DNA from: Streptomyces buecherae
Lineage (GTDB): Bacteria > Actinomycetota > Actinomycetes > Streptomycetales > Streptomycetaceae
Assembly (NCBI RefSeq): GCF_014295035.1
Contig: NZ_CP060404.1
Location: forward strand, 2,382,501 to 2,446,500
Direction of reading: 5' to 3'
DNA: 64,000 nucleotides
The position numbers and the translations under genes were made by a program. This document shows, piece after piece, positions 8,490 to 17,168 of the stretch (position 1 is the stretch's first letter; each line of letters opens with the position of its first letter). Below the pieces are notes generated by a model. It was not told where the DNA came from, did not search any database, and saw only the letters and a list, made by a program, of their open reading frames with translations.

Positions 8490-9533
8490 TCAGCCCGCGC
8501 GCGGCGGCTCGGTGGGCCAGGGGTACCGCACGCCGGTGAGCCGTTCCGAGCGGGCCCACAGCCGGTGGGCCGTGGCGGTGTCCTGGAGGGCGCGTTCCCG
8601 GGTGCGCAGGACGGGCTGGCCACGGAGTTGGAGGACGCCGTCGGGCACCACGTAGCTGCCGCCGGGCACGTGGTGGGCGGTGGCGGCGTGGAGGGAGGTC
8701 ATGGCGCCGGCTGGTGTGGGGCGGAAGGCGGCGCGCACGAGCAGCCGGACCAGGAGCCGGTAGGCCCGTCCCCGGGTGTGGTGGGCGCCGCCGGTGAGGA
8801 CGTTGGAGCGGGTGAGTCCGGGGGCGACCGCGACGCTGCGCAGCCGCAGGCCGCGGGCGTCGGCCCTGCGTTGGAGTTCCTTGGCGAAGTAGAGGTTGGC
8901 CCGCTTGGACTGCACGTAGGCGAAGGCCGCTCGGTAGTGGCGCTCGGCGTTGAGGTTGGTCATGTCGAAGCGGGCGAAGCGCTGGCCCTCGCTGCTGACC
9001 GTGACCACGCGCGGGTCTGCGGCCGCGAGCAGGTACGACAGGAGGAGGCCGGTGAGCGCGAACGTGCCGAGGTGGTTGATGCCGAACTGGGACTCGAAGC
9101 CGTCGGCGGTCCGGGAGAACGGCACCATGGCCACGCCGGCGTTGTTGACCAGCAGGTCGAGCCGGTCGTGCGGCCAGGCCGTGGCGAAGTCGCGTACGGA
9201 CGCCAGGTCGGCGAGGTCGAGTAAGCGAAGTTCGGCGCGGGCGCCGGGGACCTCGGCGCGCAGTCGTTCCACCGCGGCGCGCCCCCGCTCGGGGTCGCGG
9301 CAGGCCAGCACGGTGTGGGCCCCGCTCCGGGCGAGTTCGCGGGCGGTGACGTATCCGATGCCGCTGTTGGCGCCGGTGACCACGGCCAGCCGGCCGGTCT
9401 GGTCGGGGAGCGGGCTCGGCGCCCGGGTCGGGCGCGCGTTCGGGCGGCGGCGGGTTCGTGGGGCGGCGGTCGGCGGGTGGGTCGGGTGGTCGCGCGGCGC
9501 GGTGCGGGCTCTTGACGGGAAATGGCGGGACAT
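8490..9533 (-). CDS. Short-chain dehydrogenase/reductase
   Basis: NAD(P)-dependent oxidoreductase of the retinol-dehydrogenase-like SDR group. The cofactor motif TGANSGIG is at residues 53-60, NNAG follows in the expected place, and the catalytic YVQSK supplies Tyr and Lys. The N-terminal 43 residues are Arg/Pro/Thr-rich and absent from most relatives, so the true start may lie further in; ATG 9533 has a GAGG 5 nt upstream. It diverges from a TetR gene across 187 bp holding two matching operators, so that TetR probably represses it. An in-frame TTA leucine codon (9222-9224) predicts dependence on the bldA tRNA. The substrate is unknown. Confidence 0.88.
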   Translation of the reverse strand: MSRHFPSRARTAPRDHPTHPPTAAPRTRRRPNARPTRAPSPLPDQTGRLAVVTGANSGIGYVTARELARSGAHTVLACRDPERGRAAVERLRAEVPGARAELRLLDLADLASVRDFATAWPHDRLDLLVNNAGVAMVPFSRTADGFESQFGINHLGTFALTGLLLSYLLAAADPRVVTVSSEGQRFARFDMTNLNAERHYRAAFAYVQSKRANLYFAKELQRRADARGLRLRSVAVAPGLTRSNVLTGGAHHTRGRAYRLLVRLLVRAAFRPTPAGAMTSLHAATAHHVPGGSYVVPDGVLQLRGQPVLRTRERALQDTATAHRLWARSERLTGVRYPWPTEPPRAG

Positions 9534-9652
9534 GGGACCTCGGTACGCGAAGTAGGGAGGGCGGTCGCGCGACGACGGCGCGGCAGGGCAGTGCACGACG
9601 TGACGCGGCAGCGCACGGCACAGCACGGCACGACCGACACGACACGACCGCA

Positions 9653-9671
9653 TTGCAACTTGGAGTTGCGA
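9653..9671. promoter_or_regulatory. Operator 1 between SDR and TetR genes
   Basis: Inverted repeat TTGCAACT tgg AGTTGCGA, 8-3-8 with one mismatch. The same geometry recurs at 9703-9721. Probable binding site of the divergent TetR protein. Confidence 0.6.
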
Positions 9672-9702
9672 TAACCTGATCCTGCCGTACCGCCCGCCAT
9701 CA

Positions 9703-9721
9703 ACGCAACAGGGAGTTGCAA
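9703..9721. promoter_or_regulatory. Operator 2 overlapping the TetR ribosome site and start
   Basis: Inverted repeat ACGCAACA ggg AGTTGCAA, the same 8-3-8 layout as the site at 9653-9671. It covers the AGGGAG ribosome site and the first base of the TetR start codon, which suggests autorepression. Confidence 0.55.
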
Positions 9722-10335
9722 TGGAGTCTGCCGCCACGTCCACCGGGCGCGCCCCCACCGTCGGACGCGGCAGCAGGATGCGCGCCGCCGTGCTGCCGGC
9801 GACGCTCACCGAACTCGCGACGACCGGGTACGCGGGGCTGACCGTCGAGGGCGTGGCCCAGCGGGCCGGCGTGCACAAGACGACGATCTACCGGAACTGG
9901 AAGGACGCTCCCACCCTGGTCGCCGACGCGCTGACCAGCCACTTCGCCACCGATATCCCGATTCCCGACACTGGGACGGTGGCCGGCGACCTGCGCGCGC
10001 TGGCCCGGGCGCTCGTCGCCAGCGTGAGCACGCCGGTGGGGCGGGCCCTGATCATCACCGTGCTCGCGGAGGCCGCCCGCCTCCCGCAGCTCGCCGACGT
10101 CAAGCGCGCGCTCTTCGACGACCGGTTCCGACGGGCGGAGCCCGTGGTCACCCGCGCCGTCGAGCGCGGCGAACTCCCCGCGGAGACGGACCCCGCCGAA
10201 CTCCTCAAGACCCTCGCCGCGCCGATCTACTTCCGGCTGGTGTGCACGGGCGAGCCGGTCGACGAGGGCACGGCGGACCGGGCCGCCCAGGTCGCGTTGG
10301 CCGCCGCGCGCGCCCGCGTGCTGCCGGCGGCGTGA
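9721..10335 (+). CDS. TetR-family transcriptional regulator
   Basis: 204-residue repressor. The N-terminal helix-turn-helix spans about residues 18-65; GYAGLTVEGVAQRAGV and KTTIYRNW are typical of TetR. The C-terminal ligand domain resembles TetR_C_11-type domains. It is transcribed away from the SDR gene, and two operators with identical spacing lie between them, one on its own start codon. The likely role is repression of the SDR and of itself, relieved by the SDR substrate or product. The ligand is unknown. Confidence 0.9.
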   Translation: MESAATSTGRAPTVGRGSRMRAAVLPATLTELATTGYAGLTVEGVAQRAGVHKTTIYRNWKDAPTLVADALTSHFATDIPIPDTGTVAGDLRALARALVASVSTPVGRALIITVLAEAARLPQLADVKRALFDDRFRRAEPVVTRAVERGELPAETDPAELLKTLAAPIYFRLVCTGEPVDEGTADRAAQVALAAARARVLPAA

Positions 10336-10454
10336 GCGCCGGGCGCGCGCGAGCCGAAGACCGCCGCCCGGGCGCGTTAGCCGACCCGTTTCCCGCCTGA
10401 AGCCGCACGTCAGCGAGACGACAGCCGTGCGTAAGCGAAGCGGCAGCGGCCCCC

Positions 10455-10468
10455 GACACAGTGGTGTC
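10455..10468. promoter_or_regulatory. Short palindrome upstream of the DUF4232 gene
   Basis: GACAC agtg GTGTC, a perfect 5-4-5 inverted repeat 56 nt before the start codon. A possible operator; no binding family can be assigned. Confidence 0.3.
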
Positions 10469-10524
10469 AACAGCGGAGATGACCACCGCTGAATCCGAAC
10501 CAGCACAACAGGGGGACCCCCGTC

Positions 10525-11271
10525 ATGCGCACCTCTCGCATCCGCATCGCCGCCGTCGCCGGAGCCACCACCGCCCTCGCCCTCGGCTTCACCGCCTACG
10601 CCAACTCGGCCACCGACAGCGGCGCCCAGACCCACCAGAGCACCGGCACCGTGGCCCACGCCGCGCCGTACACCAGCGCCGGAAGCGTGCAGCAGGCGGC
10701 CGGCCAGGTCGTCGCGAGCGAGGGCCACGCGCCGTCGGCCACCGGCCAGCAGGTCGCCGTGGCGAGCGCCAAGAAGACCGTCACGGTCGCCAAGAAGACC
10801 GTCACGGTCGCCAAGAAGAAGCCCGCGACGCGGGCCACCAGCGTCCGGCAGTGCTCGGGCGACGAGATCTCGTACGACGTGCTGCACCGGTTCCCCAAGC
10901 AGCTCGGTGAGCACCTGCTGGTGACGGCGATGAACGCCGACTCCAAGCCCTGCTGGGTCACCGCGTCCCCCTCCGTCATGCTCGGCGACACGGTGAACGT
11001 GCTGCCGCACTCGAAGAAGGACGCCCCCGGCGGCACCGCCCGCATCACCCTGAAGCCCGGTGCCAAGGTCTACTCGGCCGTCAACCTCTTCGCCGACGGC
11101 AAGAAGAAGCGCACCTCCACGGAGCTGTCCCTCGCGCTGCGCGACCAGGGCGGCGACACCGGCCCGGCCGTCGAGCTGAACGCCTTCACCAGCAAGGGCG
11201 CGGTCTCGAAGTTCACCTGGTCCAGCGCGGACGTGACGAACTGGAACACCGCCAAGCCGTACGACTTCTAA
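10525..11271 (+). CDS. Secreted DUF4232 protein
   Basis: 248 residues. An N-terminal signal peptide (about 1-28) is followed by a Thr/Ala/Gln-rich linker and a short Lys repeat in which KKTVTVA occurs twice (10770-10812, an exact tandem DNA repeat). The C-terminal half, from about residue 108, matches the DUF4232 pattern common in Streptomyces: an early cysteine (QCSGDEIS), a second one (KPCWV), LKPG and a beta-rich remainder. The two cysteines probably pair. Probably a cell-envelope or extracellular protein; no enzymatic function is known. AGGGGG lies 10 nt upstream of the ATG. A hairpin at 11286-11328 follows. Confidence 0.82.
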   Translation: MRTSRIRIAAVAGATTALALGFTAYANSATDSGAQTHQSTGTVAHAAPYTSAGSVQQAAGQVVASEGHAPSATGQQVAVASAKKTVTVAKKTVTVAKKKPATRATSVRQCSGDEISYDVLHRFPKQLGEHLLVTAMNADSKPCWVTASPSVMLGDTVNVLPHSKKDAPGGTARITLKPGAKVYSAVNLFADGKKKRTSTELSLALRDQGGDTGPAVELNAFTSKGAVSKFTWSSADVTNWNTAKPYDF

Positions 11272-11285
11272 GCGCGCCCCGCGCG

Positions 11286-11328
11286 GGCGCCGGTGGTGAG
11301 CGGGGGTGACCCCGCCCACCACGGCGCC
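11286..11328 (+). terminator. Terminator-like hairpin after the DUF4232 gene
   Basis: Long GC hairpin whose arms begin and end GGCGCC...GCGGGG / CCCCGC...GGCGCC, with one bulge and one mismatch and a short GTGA-containing loop, 15 nt after the stop. Confidence 0.55.
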
Positions 11329-11562
11329 GGCCGCCGCGCGCCGCGCGTTCCGCGTCGAACCGGTACCCCCGAAACCGGCGGCGCGGCCAGCGCGCGGAAG
11401 CGGCGGTGCGCGGGGTAGGCGGCGGACCGGGACCGGCCACCAGTGGGCTGGGGACCACCGGGAACGGGCCGCCGTGAACGGCGGGGTGTGAGTCGGATGC
11501 GGCCGGCTCGCACCCCGCCGCTGTGTCGTTTCAGCCTCCGCCGCCGGTGTGCCCCGGCGCGC

Positions 11563-12093
11563 TCACTCGCCCGTGCGGCCGTCCGCCAACTCGCGGGCCA
11601 CGTCGAGGTGGCCGAGGTGGCGGGCGTACTCCTGGAGGAGGTGGAAGAGGATCCAACCGAGCGTCGGCGCCTCCTCCTCCGTCGAGAACCGGCCACCGAG
11701 GCTCGCGCGGCGCTCGGCCGGCACGCCGGCGGCGATCTCGCGCGAGCGCGCCCACTGGCGGCGGTGCTCGGCCAGCACGTCGGCCGGGCTCTCGTCGTCG
11801 GCGACGTGCCAGCGGTCGTCTGGCCCCTGGTCCCCCCAGGCGCGCCCCTCGGTCATCGTCGTGCCGCAGAAGCCCCAGACCAGCCAGCGCAGTTCGACGT
11901 GGGTCAGGTGCTTGACCAGTTGCAGCGGCGTCCAGCCGGAGGGCAGCCGGCTGGTGCGCAGTTCCCGCTCGCTGAGGCCGTCCAGCTTGCGGTGCAGCGC
12001 GTCGCGGTAGGCGTCGAGGTAACCGTCGAGGAGCGCGCGCTGATCGGTGAGGGACTTGGGCGGTTCGTCGAGTGCGTCAGCGGGGTTCGTCAT
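11563..12093 (-). CDS. DinB-family (DUF664) protein
   Basis: 176 residues with the helical-bundle pattern of DinB/DUF664 proteins: LDGYLDAYRDALHRKLDGL, then the metal-ligand-like motif LVKHLTHVELRW with His, and a C-terminal HLLQEYARHLGHLD that supplies two more His. Three His at these places form the usual Zn/Ni site of the superfamily, which includes bacillithiol and mycothiol S-transferases. The substrate is unknown. ATG 12093 lacks a ribosome site, but a TACGAT hexamer ends 6 nt before it, so the mRNA may be leaderless. Confidence 0.85.
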   Translation of the reverse strand: MTNPADALDEPPKSLTDQRALLDGYLDAYRDALHRKLDGLSERELRTSRLPSGWTPLQLVKHLTHVELRWLVWGFCGTTMTEGRAWGDQGPDDRWHVADDESPADVLAEHRRQWARSREIAAGVPAERRASLGGRFSTEEEAPTLGWILFHLLQEYARHLGHLDVARELADGRTGE

Positions 12094-12829
12094 CTCATGA
12101 TCGTACGGAAACCGTGCCGGCCGCGGCGGGTCGCTTCGCCCGGTTCGCGGTGGGCGGCGTGGGCCGGGTGGCGCGGGTGGCGCGGGCAGTCGGGCGTGGC
12201 CTGGGGTGCGCGCCCGGCTTGCCCGTGGCGGGCGTCGGTGCAACGGCCGTGGGCCCGCCGGCGCCCGCGCCGGCGCTGCCGCCGCCACCGCGCCGCGCGG
12301 GCCCGGCGCCGGCCCGGCGGCCCCAAGTGACGACGTGCCCGGCGCGGTGCGCGGCGGACGGGCGCCGCCCCGTCGCGCCGGGGCGCGGGGCACGCCGGGA
12401 CGCGGCGGCGGGTCGCCGGGCGGGGGCCCGGGCGGCTACGGCATCCGCTATACGGACGTCACCGTTTCGTCAACGGACGGTTTTTGGACAACTTTTCGAC
12501 GGCCTCCTGACATGTACATCATTACGGTGGCACTCTTCCCCTCGTCCGCCACGCGGCTCCCCCACGGCACCTCGCCGCGCGTCGGTCGCTCCTCACGTGT
12601 CCGGCACATCGGGCCACGCGCTGTCCCCGCAGTCGTACGTCGCCACCGCGCCCCGCCCACGTCACCGCTCCCCGGGCGGCGCCAGGAGCGCCGTGCCAGC
12701 GCGCCCGGCCCCCGTGTCGCACCGTCCCCCCACGCGCTGTTCAGCTCGCTTCGCTCTGCCCGGGCGACCACCCAGCCGCCCGGTCACCCTGGGCCGCCGC
12801 CACCGCGGCGGCAGTAGAAGGAGTTCCGC
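12094..12829. other. 736-bp intergenic region before the first M4 protease
   Basis: No credible gene. The left part (12110-12430) is extremely GC-rich and simple. From about 12440 to 12540 the sequence becomes AT-richer and holds TTGGAC (12484-12489) and the palindrome ATGTACAT (12512-12519), the likely promoter zone of the protease. I could not settle on a -10 box. Confidence 0.4.
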
Positions 12830-15124
12830 GTGAGACGCACCCCCCATCGACGAACGGCCGCCACCGGCGCGTTCGTCGCGGTAGCCGCCATGCTCGCCGT
12901 CGGCGTGCAGGCCGTCAGCGCCACCGCCGACACCGACGGCGCCACCGCCCCCGACGCCTCGGCCCCCATGTCCAGCGTGGCCAACCGCGGCGCGATGCCC
13001 GTCAAGCTCTCCCCCGCCGAGCGGGCCGAGCTGCTGCGCGACGCCGACGCCACCAAGGCCGAGACCGCCAGGACACTGCGGCTCGGCGCGCAGGAGAAGC
13101 TGGTCGTCAAGGACGTGTCCAAGGACGCGGACGGCACCACGCACACCCGCTACGAGCGCACCTTCGCCGGCCTGCCGGTGCTCGGCGGCGACCTCGTGGT
13201 GCAGGAGACGCGGGCCGGCGCCCTTGAGTCGGTCGCCAAGGCCACCAAGTCATCGGTGCGCGTGGCCTCGACCACCGCCAAGGTGCGGCCGGCCGTGGCC
13301 GAGGAGTCCGCCGAGCGGCTGGCGCGGGCCGACGACACCCGGAAGGCGGAGGCCGACAAGGCCCCGCGGAAGGTGGTCTGGGCCGCGACGGGCAAGCCGG
13401 TGCTGGCGTACGAGACGGTCGTCGGCGGCGTACAGGCGGACGGCACGCCCAACGAGCTGCACGTCATCACCGACGCCAACACGGGCAAGAAGCTCTACGA
13501 GTATCAGGGCGTGCACAACGGCACGGGCAAGAGCCAGTACAGCGGCGAGGTGCCGCTGGGCACCGCGGGCGGCTCGGGCTCGTACAACCTGACCGACACC
13601 CAGCGCGGCAACCACAAGACGTACAACCTCAACCGGGGCACCTCGGGGCAGGGCACGCTGTTCACCGACGCCGACGACGTGTGGGGCGACGGGACCGGCA
13701 GCCACACCCAGACCGCGGCCGTCGACGCGCACTACGGCGCGGCCCTGACCTGGGACTACTACAAGTCCGTGCACGGCAGGTCGGGCATCAAGGGCGACGG
13801 CGTCGGGGCGTACTCGCGCGTCCACTACGGCAACAACTACGTCAACGCCTTCTGGCAGGACTCCTGCTTCTGCATGACCTACGGCGACGGCTCGGGCAAC
13901 ACCCACCCGCTGACCTCGATCGACGTGGCCGCGCACGAGATGACGCACGGCGTCACCGCCAACACCGCCCGGCTGGTCTACAGCGGTGAGTCCGGCGGCC
14001 TGAACGAGGCCACCTCCGACATCTTCGCCGCGGCCGTGGAGTTCCACGCCGACAACCCCAACGACAAGGGCGACTACTGGGTCGGCGAAGAGATCGACAT
14101 CAACGGCAACGGCACGCCGCTGCGGTACATGGACAAGCCGTCCAAGGACAGCCGGTCCAAGGACAACTGGTACTCGGGCATCGGCAGCATCGACGTCCAC
14201 TACTCGTCCGGCGTGGCCAACCACTGGTTCTACCTGGCCTCCGAGGGCAGCGGCGCCAAGGTCATCAACGGCATCCCGCACGACAGCCCGACCTACGACA
14301 ACCAGCCGGTGACGCCCATCGGCCGGGTCAACGCCGAGAAGGTGTGGTTCAAGGCGCTGTCGCAGCGGATGCAGTCCAACACCGACTACAAGGGCGCCCG
14401 GGACGCGACGCTGTGGGCGGCCGGCGAGCTGTTCGGCACGAACAGCGCCGAGTACGCGGGTGTCGCCAACGCCTGGGCCGCGGTCAACGTCGGGCAGCGG
14501 GTGCCGACGCCGGGCGGCGTGAGCGTCACCGCCCCCGGTGACCAGACCAGCGTCGTCAACCAGGCCGCGAGCCTGCAGATCAAGGCGACCAGCAGCAACA
14601 CCGGGGCGCTGCGCTACGCCGCCACCGGGCTGCCCGCCGGCCTCGGCATCGACGCGGCCAGCGGCCTGATCTCCGGCACGCCGACCACCGTGGGCACCAG
14701 CCAGGTGACCGTCACGGTCACGGACGCGGCCGGCAAGACCGGGACCGCGGCGTTCAAGTGGACCGTGAACGACGCGGACGGCGGCGTCTACGAGAACACC
14801 AACGACGTGCAGATCCCGGACGGCCTCGACGCGGTCAACTCGCCGATCACCGTCAACCGGAGCGGCAACGGCAGCGCGGCCCTCAAGGTCAGCGTGGACA
14901 TCGTGCACCCCTACCGCGGTGACCTGGTGGTCGACCTGGTGGCGCCGGGCGGCAAGACCTACCGGCTGAAGAACTCCAGCGCGTACGACTCGGCGGACAA
15001 CGTGAACGAGACGTACACCGTGGACACCAGCGGCGTGGCGGCCAGCGGCACCTGGAACCTCAAGGTGCAGGACATCTACTCCACCGACCGCGGCTACATC
15101 AACAGTTGGAAGCTGACCTTCTGA
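12830..15124 (+). CDS. Secreted M4 (thermolysin-type) metalloprotease with PIG-like and P-domains
   Basis: 764-residue extracellular zinc endopeptidase. The order is signal peptide (1-36), FTP/PepSY propeptide (about 50-230), M4 catalytic domain (about 240-560), an Ig-like putative domain (about 562-645, with GLPAGL and GLISGTPT) and a C-terminal proprotein-convertase P-domain. Zinc ligands are H369 and H373 of HEMTH with catalytic E370, third ligand E393 in NEATSD, and catalytic H457 in DVHYSSG. GTG 12830 follows AGAAGGAG. The downstream paralog lacks both C-terminal domains. A 15-bp hairpin at 15182-15222 separates the two genes. The likely role is nutrient acquisition or aerial-growth proteolysis. 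Confidence 0.95.
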   Translation: MRRTPHRRTAATGAFVAVAAMLAVGVQAVSATADTDGATAPDASAPMSSVANRGAMPVKLSPAERAELLRDADATKAETARTLRLGAQEKLVVKDVSKDADGTTHTRYERTFAGLPVLGGDLVVQETRAGALESVAKATKSSVRVASTTAKVRPAVAEESAERLARADDTRKAEADKAPRKVVWAATGKPVLAYETVVGGVQADGTPNELHVITDANTGKKLYEYQGVHNGTGKSQYSGEVPLGTAGGSGSYNLTDTQRGNHKTYNLNRGTSGQGTLFTDADDVWGDGTGSHTQTAAVDAHYGAALTWDYYKSVHGRSGIKGDGVGAYSRVHYGNNYVNAFWQDSCFCMTYGDGSGNTHPLTSIDVAAHEMTHGVTANTARLVYSGESGGLNEATSDIFAAAVEFHADNPNDKGDYWVGEEIDINGNGTPLRYMDKPSKDSRSKDNWYSGIGSIDVHYSSGVANHWFYLASEGSGAKVINGIPHDSPTYDNQPVTPIGRVNAEKVWFKALSQRMQSNTDYKGARDATLWAAGELFGTNSAEYAGVANAWAAVNVGQRVPTPGGVSVTAPGDQTSVVNQAASLQIKATSSNTGALRYAATGLPAGLGIDAASGLISGTPTTVGTSQVTVTVTDAAGKTGTAAFKWTVNDADGGVYENTNDVQIPDGLDAVNSPITVNRSGNGSAALKVSVDIVHPYRGDLVVDLVAPGGKTYRLKNSSAYDSADNVNETYTVDTSGVAASGTWNLKVQDIYSTDRGYINSWKLTF

Positions 15125-15181
15125 CGGACCGCGGCACGCCAGCCCCCGTCCCGTGACCGGCGGTGACGCGGGCCCCTCGAC

Positions 15182-15222
15182 AGGCGCCGCCTGGGGAGAG
15201 CACGTTCCCCCAGGCGGCGCCT
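15182..15222 (+). terminator. Terminator between the two M4 protease genes
   Basis: Perfect 15-bp stem AGGCGCCGCCTGGGG / CCCCAGGCGGCGCCT with an 11-nt loop, 58 nt after the stop. The two proteases are therefore probably separate transcription units. Confidence 0.8.
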
Positions 15223-15423
15223 CTCACTTCTCCCGCTTCGTCCGTTATCCGGAGTTCATCGCACCAACAACGAACAAAATATCGACGCCACAGCGATGAC
15301 CCGATGACATGTTCGCGTCTCGTGTGGCAGTCTGCCCACGCGCTTCACACCCGCACCTCTTGTGAGACCGGACGGCTTCATCGCGTCGCCCGGTCCGACC
15401 CCCCACGGCAAGAAGGAGTTCGC

Positions 15424-17079
15424 GTGAGCACGTCTTCCGGCATACCCCGATCCACCCGCACCCGCCGTACGGCCGCCGCCACCGGCGCGGTCGCCGCGGC
15501 CGCCGCGCTGCTGGCCACGGGCCTGACCACCGGCACGGCCGGCGCCGCCGACACCGCTGACACGGCGGCCTCGGCCACCCCCGCCAAGCTGAGCCCCTCG
15601 CACCGCGCCGAACTGCTGCGCGAGGCGAACGACACCACCGCCAGGACCGCCAGCACGCTGGGCCTGGGCGCCCAGGAGAAGCTGGTCGTCAAGGACGTCG
15701 TCAAGGACGGCGACGGCACCACGCACACCCGCTACGAGCGCACCTTCGCCGGCCTGCCGGTGCTCGGCGGCGACCTCATCACGCACGAGACCAAGGGCGG
15801 CGAGCTCAAGGGCGTCACCAAGGCGACGAAGGCCACCATCAAGGTCGCCTCCACGCGGGCCAAGCTGGCCCCGTCCACCGCCGAGCGGGCCGCGATCAAG
15901 GCCGCGCGGGCCGACGACGCCAAGCTGGCCAAGGCCGACAAGGCGCCCCGCAAGGTGATCTGGGCCGCCGACGGCAAGCCGACCCTGGCCTACGAGGCGG
16001 TCATCGGCGGCCTGCAGGCCGACGGCACGCCCAACGAACTGCACGTCATCACCGACGCCAACACCGGCAAGGAACTCTTCACCTTCCAGGGCGTCAAGAA
16101 CGGCACCGGCTCCAGCCAGTACAGCGGCGAGGTCGAGCTGGGCACCGCGAAGGAGGGCGGCGGCTACACGCTGACCGACAGCGAGCGCGGCGGCCACAAG
16201 ACGCTGGACCTGAAGAACGGGCAGGGCAGCCAGGGCGAGGCGTTCACCGACGACGACGACAAGTGGGGCACCGGCAAGCCGGATGACGCCCAGACCGCGG
16301 CCGTCGACGCGCACTACGGCGCGGCCCTGACCTGGGACTACTACAAGTCCGTGCACGGCCGCGACGGCATCAAGGGCGACGGCCAGGGCGCCACGTCCAA
16401 CGTGCACTACGGCCAGAACTACTCCAACGCGTTCTGGCAGGACTCCTGCTTCTGCATGACCTACGGCGACGGCGAGGGCAACACCCACCCGCTGACCTCG
16501 ATCGACGTCGCGGCCCACGAGATGACCCACGGCGTCACCTCGGCCACCGCCAACCTCACCTACAGCGGCGAGTCCGGCGGCCTGAACGAGGCCACCTCCG
16601 ACATCTTCGCCACGGCCGTCGAGTTCAACGCCGACAACGGCGAGGACGTCGGCGACTACCTCATCGGCGAGGAGATCGACATCCGCGGCGACGGCAGCCC
16701 GCTGCGGTACATGGACAAGCCCTCCAAGGACGGCAGCTCGCTCGACAACTGGGACGAGAACGCCGGCGACGTGGACGTCCACTACTCGTCCGGCATCGCC
16801 AACCACTGGTTCTACCTGGCCTCCGAGGGCAGCGGCGCCAAGGAGATCAACGGCGTCTCGTACGACAGCCCGACCGTCGACGGCTCAAAGGTCGAGGGCA
16901 TCGGCCGGGGCAAGGCCGAGAAGGTCTGGTTCAAGGCCCTGACCACCTACATGACCTCCAACACCGACTACGCCGCCGCGCGTGAGGCCACCCTCAAGGC
17001 GGCGACCGACCTGTACGGCGCGGACAGCGCCGAGGTCAAGGGCGTGGACGCGGCCTGGGCCGGCGTCGGCGTCAAGTAA
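15424..17079 (+). CDS. Secreted M4 (thermolysin-type) metalloprotease
   Basis: 551-residue extracellular zinc endopeptidase, paralog of the gene upstream. Signal peptide (about 1-41), FTP/PepSY propeptide, then the M4 catalytic domain to the end with no accessory domain. HEMTH gives H365, E366 and H369; E389 (NEATSD) is the third ligand and H453 the catalytic His. GTG 15424 is chosen for the AGAAGGAG just upstream; the frame opens earlier at 15163, but that part looks like leader. Tracts of 66 and 71 nt are identical to the upstream paralog, synonymous sites included. A strong bidirectional hairpin at 17097-17133 ends it. Confidence 0.95.
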   Translation: MSTSSGIPRSTRTRRTAAATGAVAAAAALLATGLTTGTAGAADTADTAASATPAKLSPSHRAELLREANDTTARTASTLGLGAQEKLVVKDVVKDGDGTTHTRYERTFAGLPVLGGDLITHETKGGELKGVTKATKATIKVASTRAKLAPSTAERAAIKAARADDAKLAKADKAPRKVIWAADGKPTLAYEAVIGGLQADGTPNELHVITDANTGKELFTFQGVKNGTGSSQYSGEVELGTAKEGGGYTLTDSERGGHKTLDLKNGQGSQGEAFTDDDDKWGTGKPDDAQTAAVDAHYGAALTWDYYKSVHGRDGIKGDGQGATSNVHYGQNYSNAFWQDSCFCMTYGDGEGNTHPLTSIDVAAHEMTHGVTSATANLTYSGESGGLNEATSDIFATAVEFNADNGEDVGDYLIGEEIDIRGDGSPLRYMDKPSKDGSSLDNWDENAGDVDVHYSSGIANHWFYLASEGSGAKEINGVSYDSPTVDGSKVEGIGRGKAEKVWFKALTTYMTSNTDYAAAREATLKAATDLYGADSAEVKGVDAAWAGVGVK

Positions 17080-17096
17080 CGCACCCGACACGTGAG

Positions 17097-17133
17097 GCGG
17101 CGGGCCCGGGGATCACCTCCCCGGGCCCGCCGC
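17097..17133. terminator. Bidirectional terminator between M4 protease and glgP
   Basis: Perfect 15-bp stem GCGGCGGGCCCGGGG / CCCCGGGCCCGCCGC with a 7-nt loop between two convergent genes. Confidence 0.8.
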
Positions 17134-17168
17134 ACGTCGCCTCCGTTCGACCGCGTGCCGGACGCGGC

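Noticed and set aside
5716..9645. A 1309-residue minus-strand frame covering the SARP gene and the SDR gene
   Set aside because: It is antisense to a clear SARP and out of frame with the SDR. The composition is repetitive Arg/Gln/Gly with no recognisable domain.
12206..12817. Plus-strand open frame upstream of the first M4 protease
   Set aside because: Arg/Ala/Pro-rich, no ribosome site, and it crosses the likely promoter zone; treated as non-coding.
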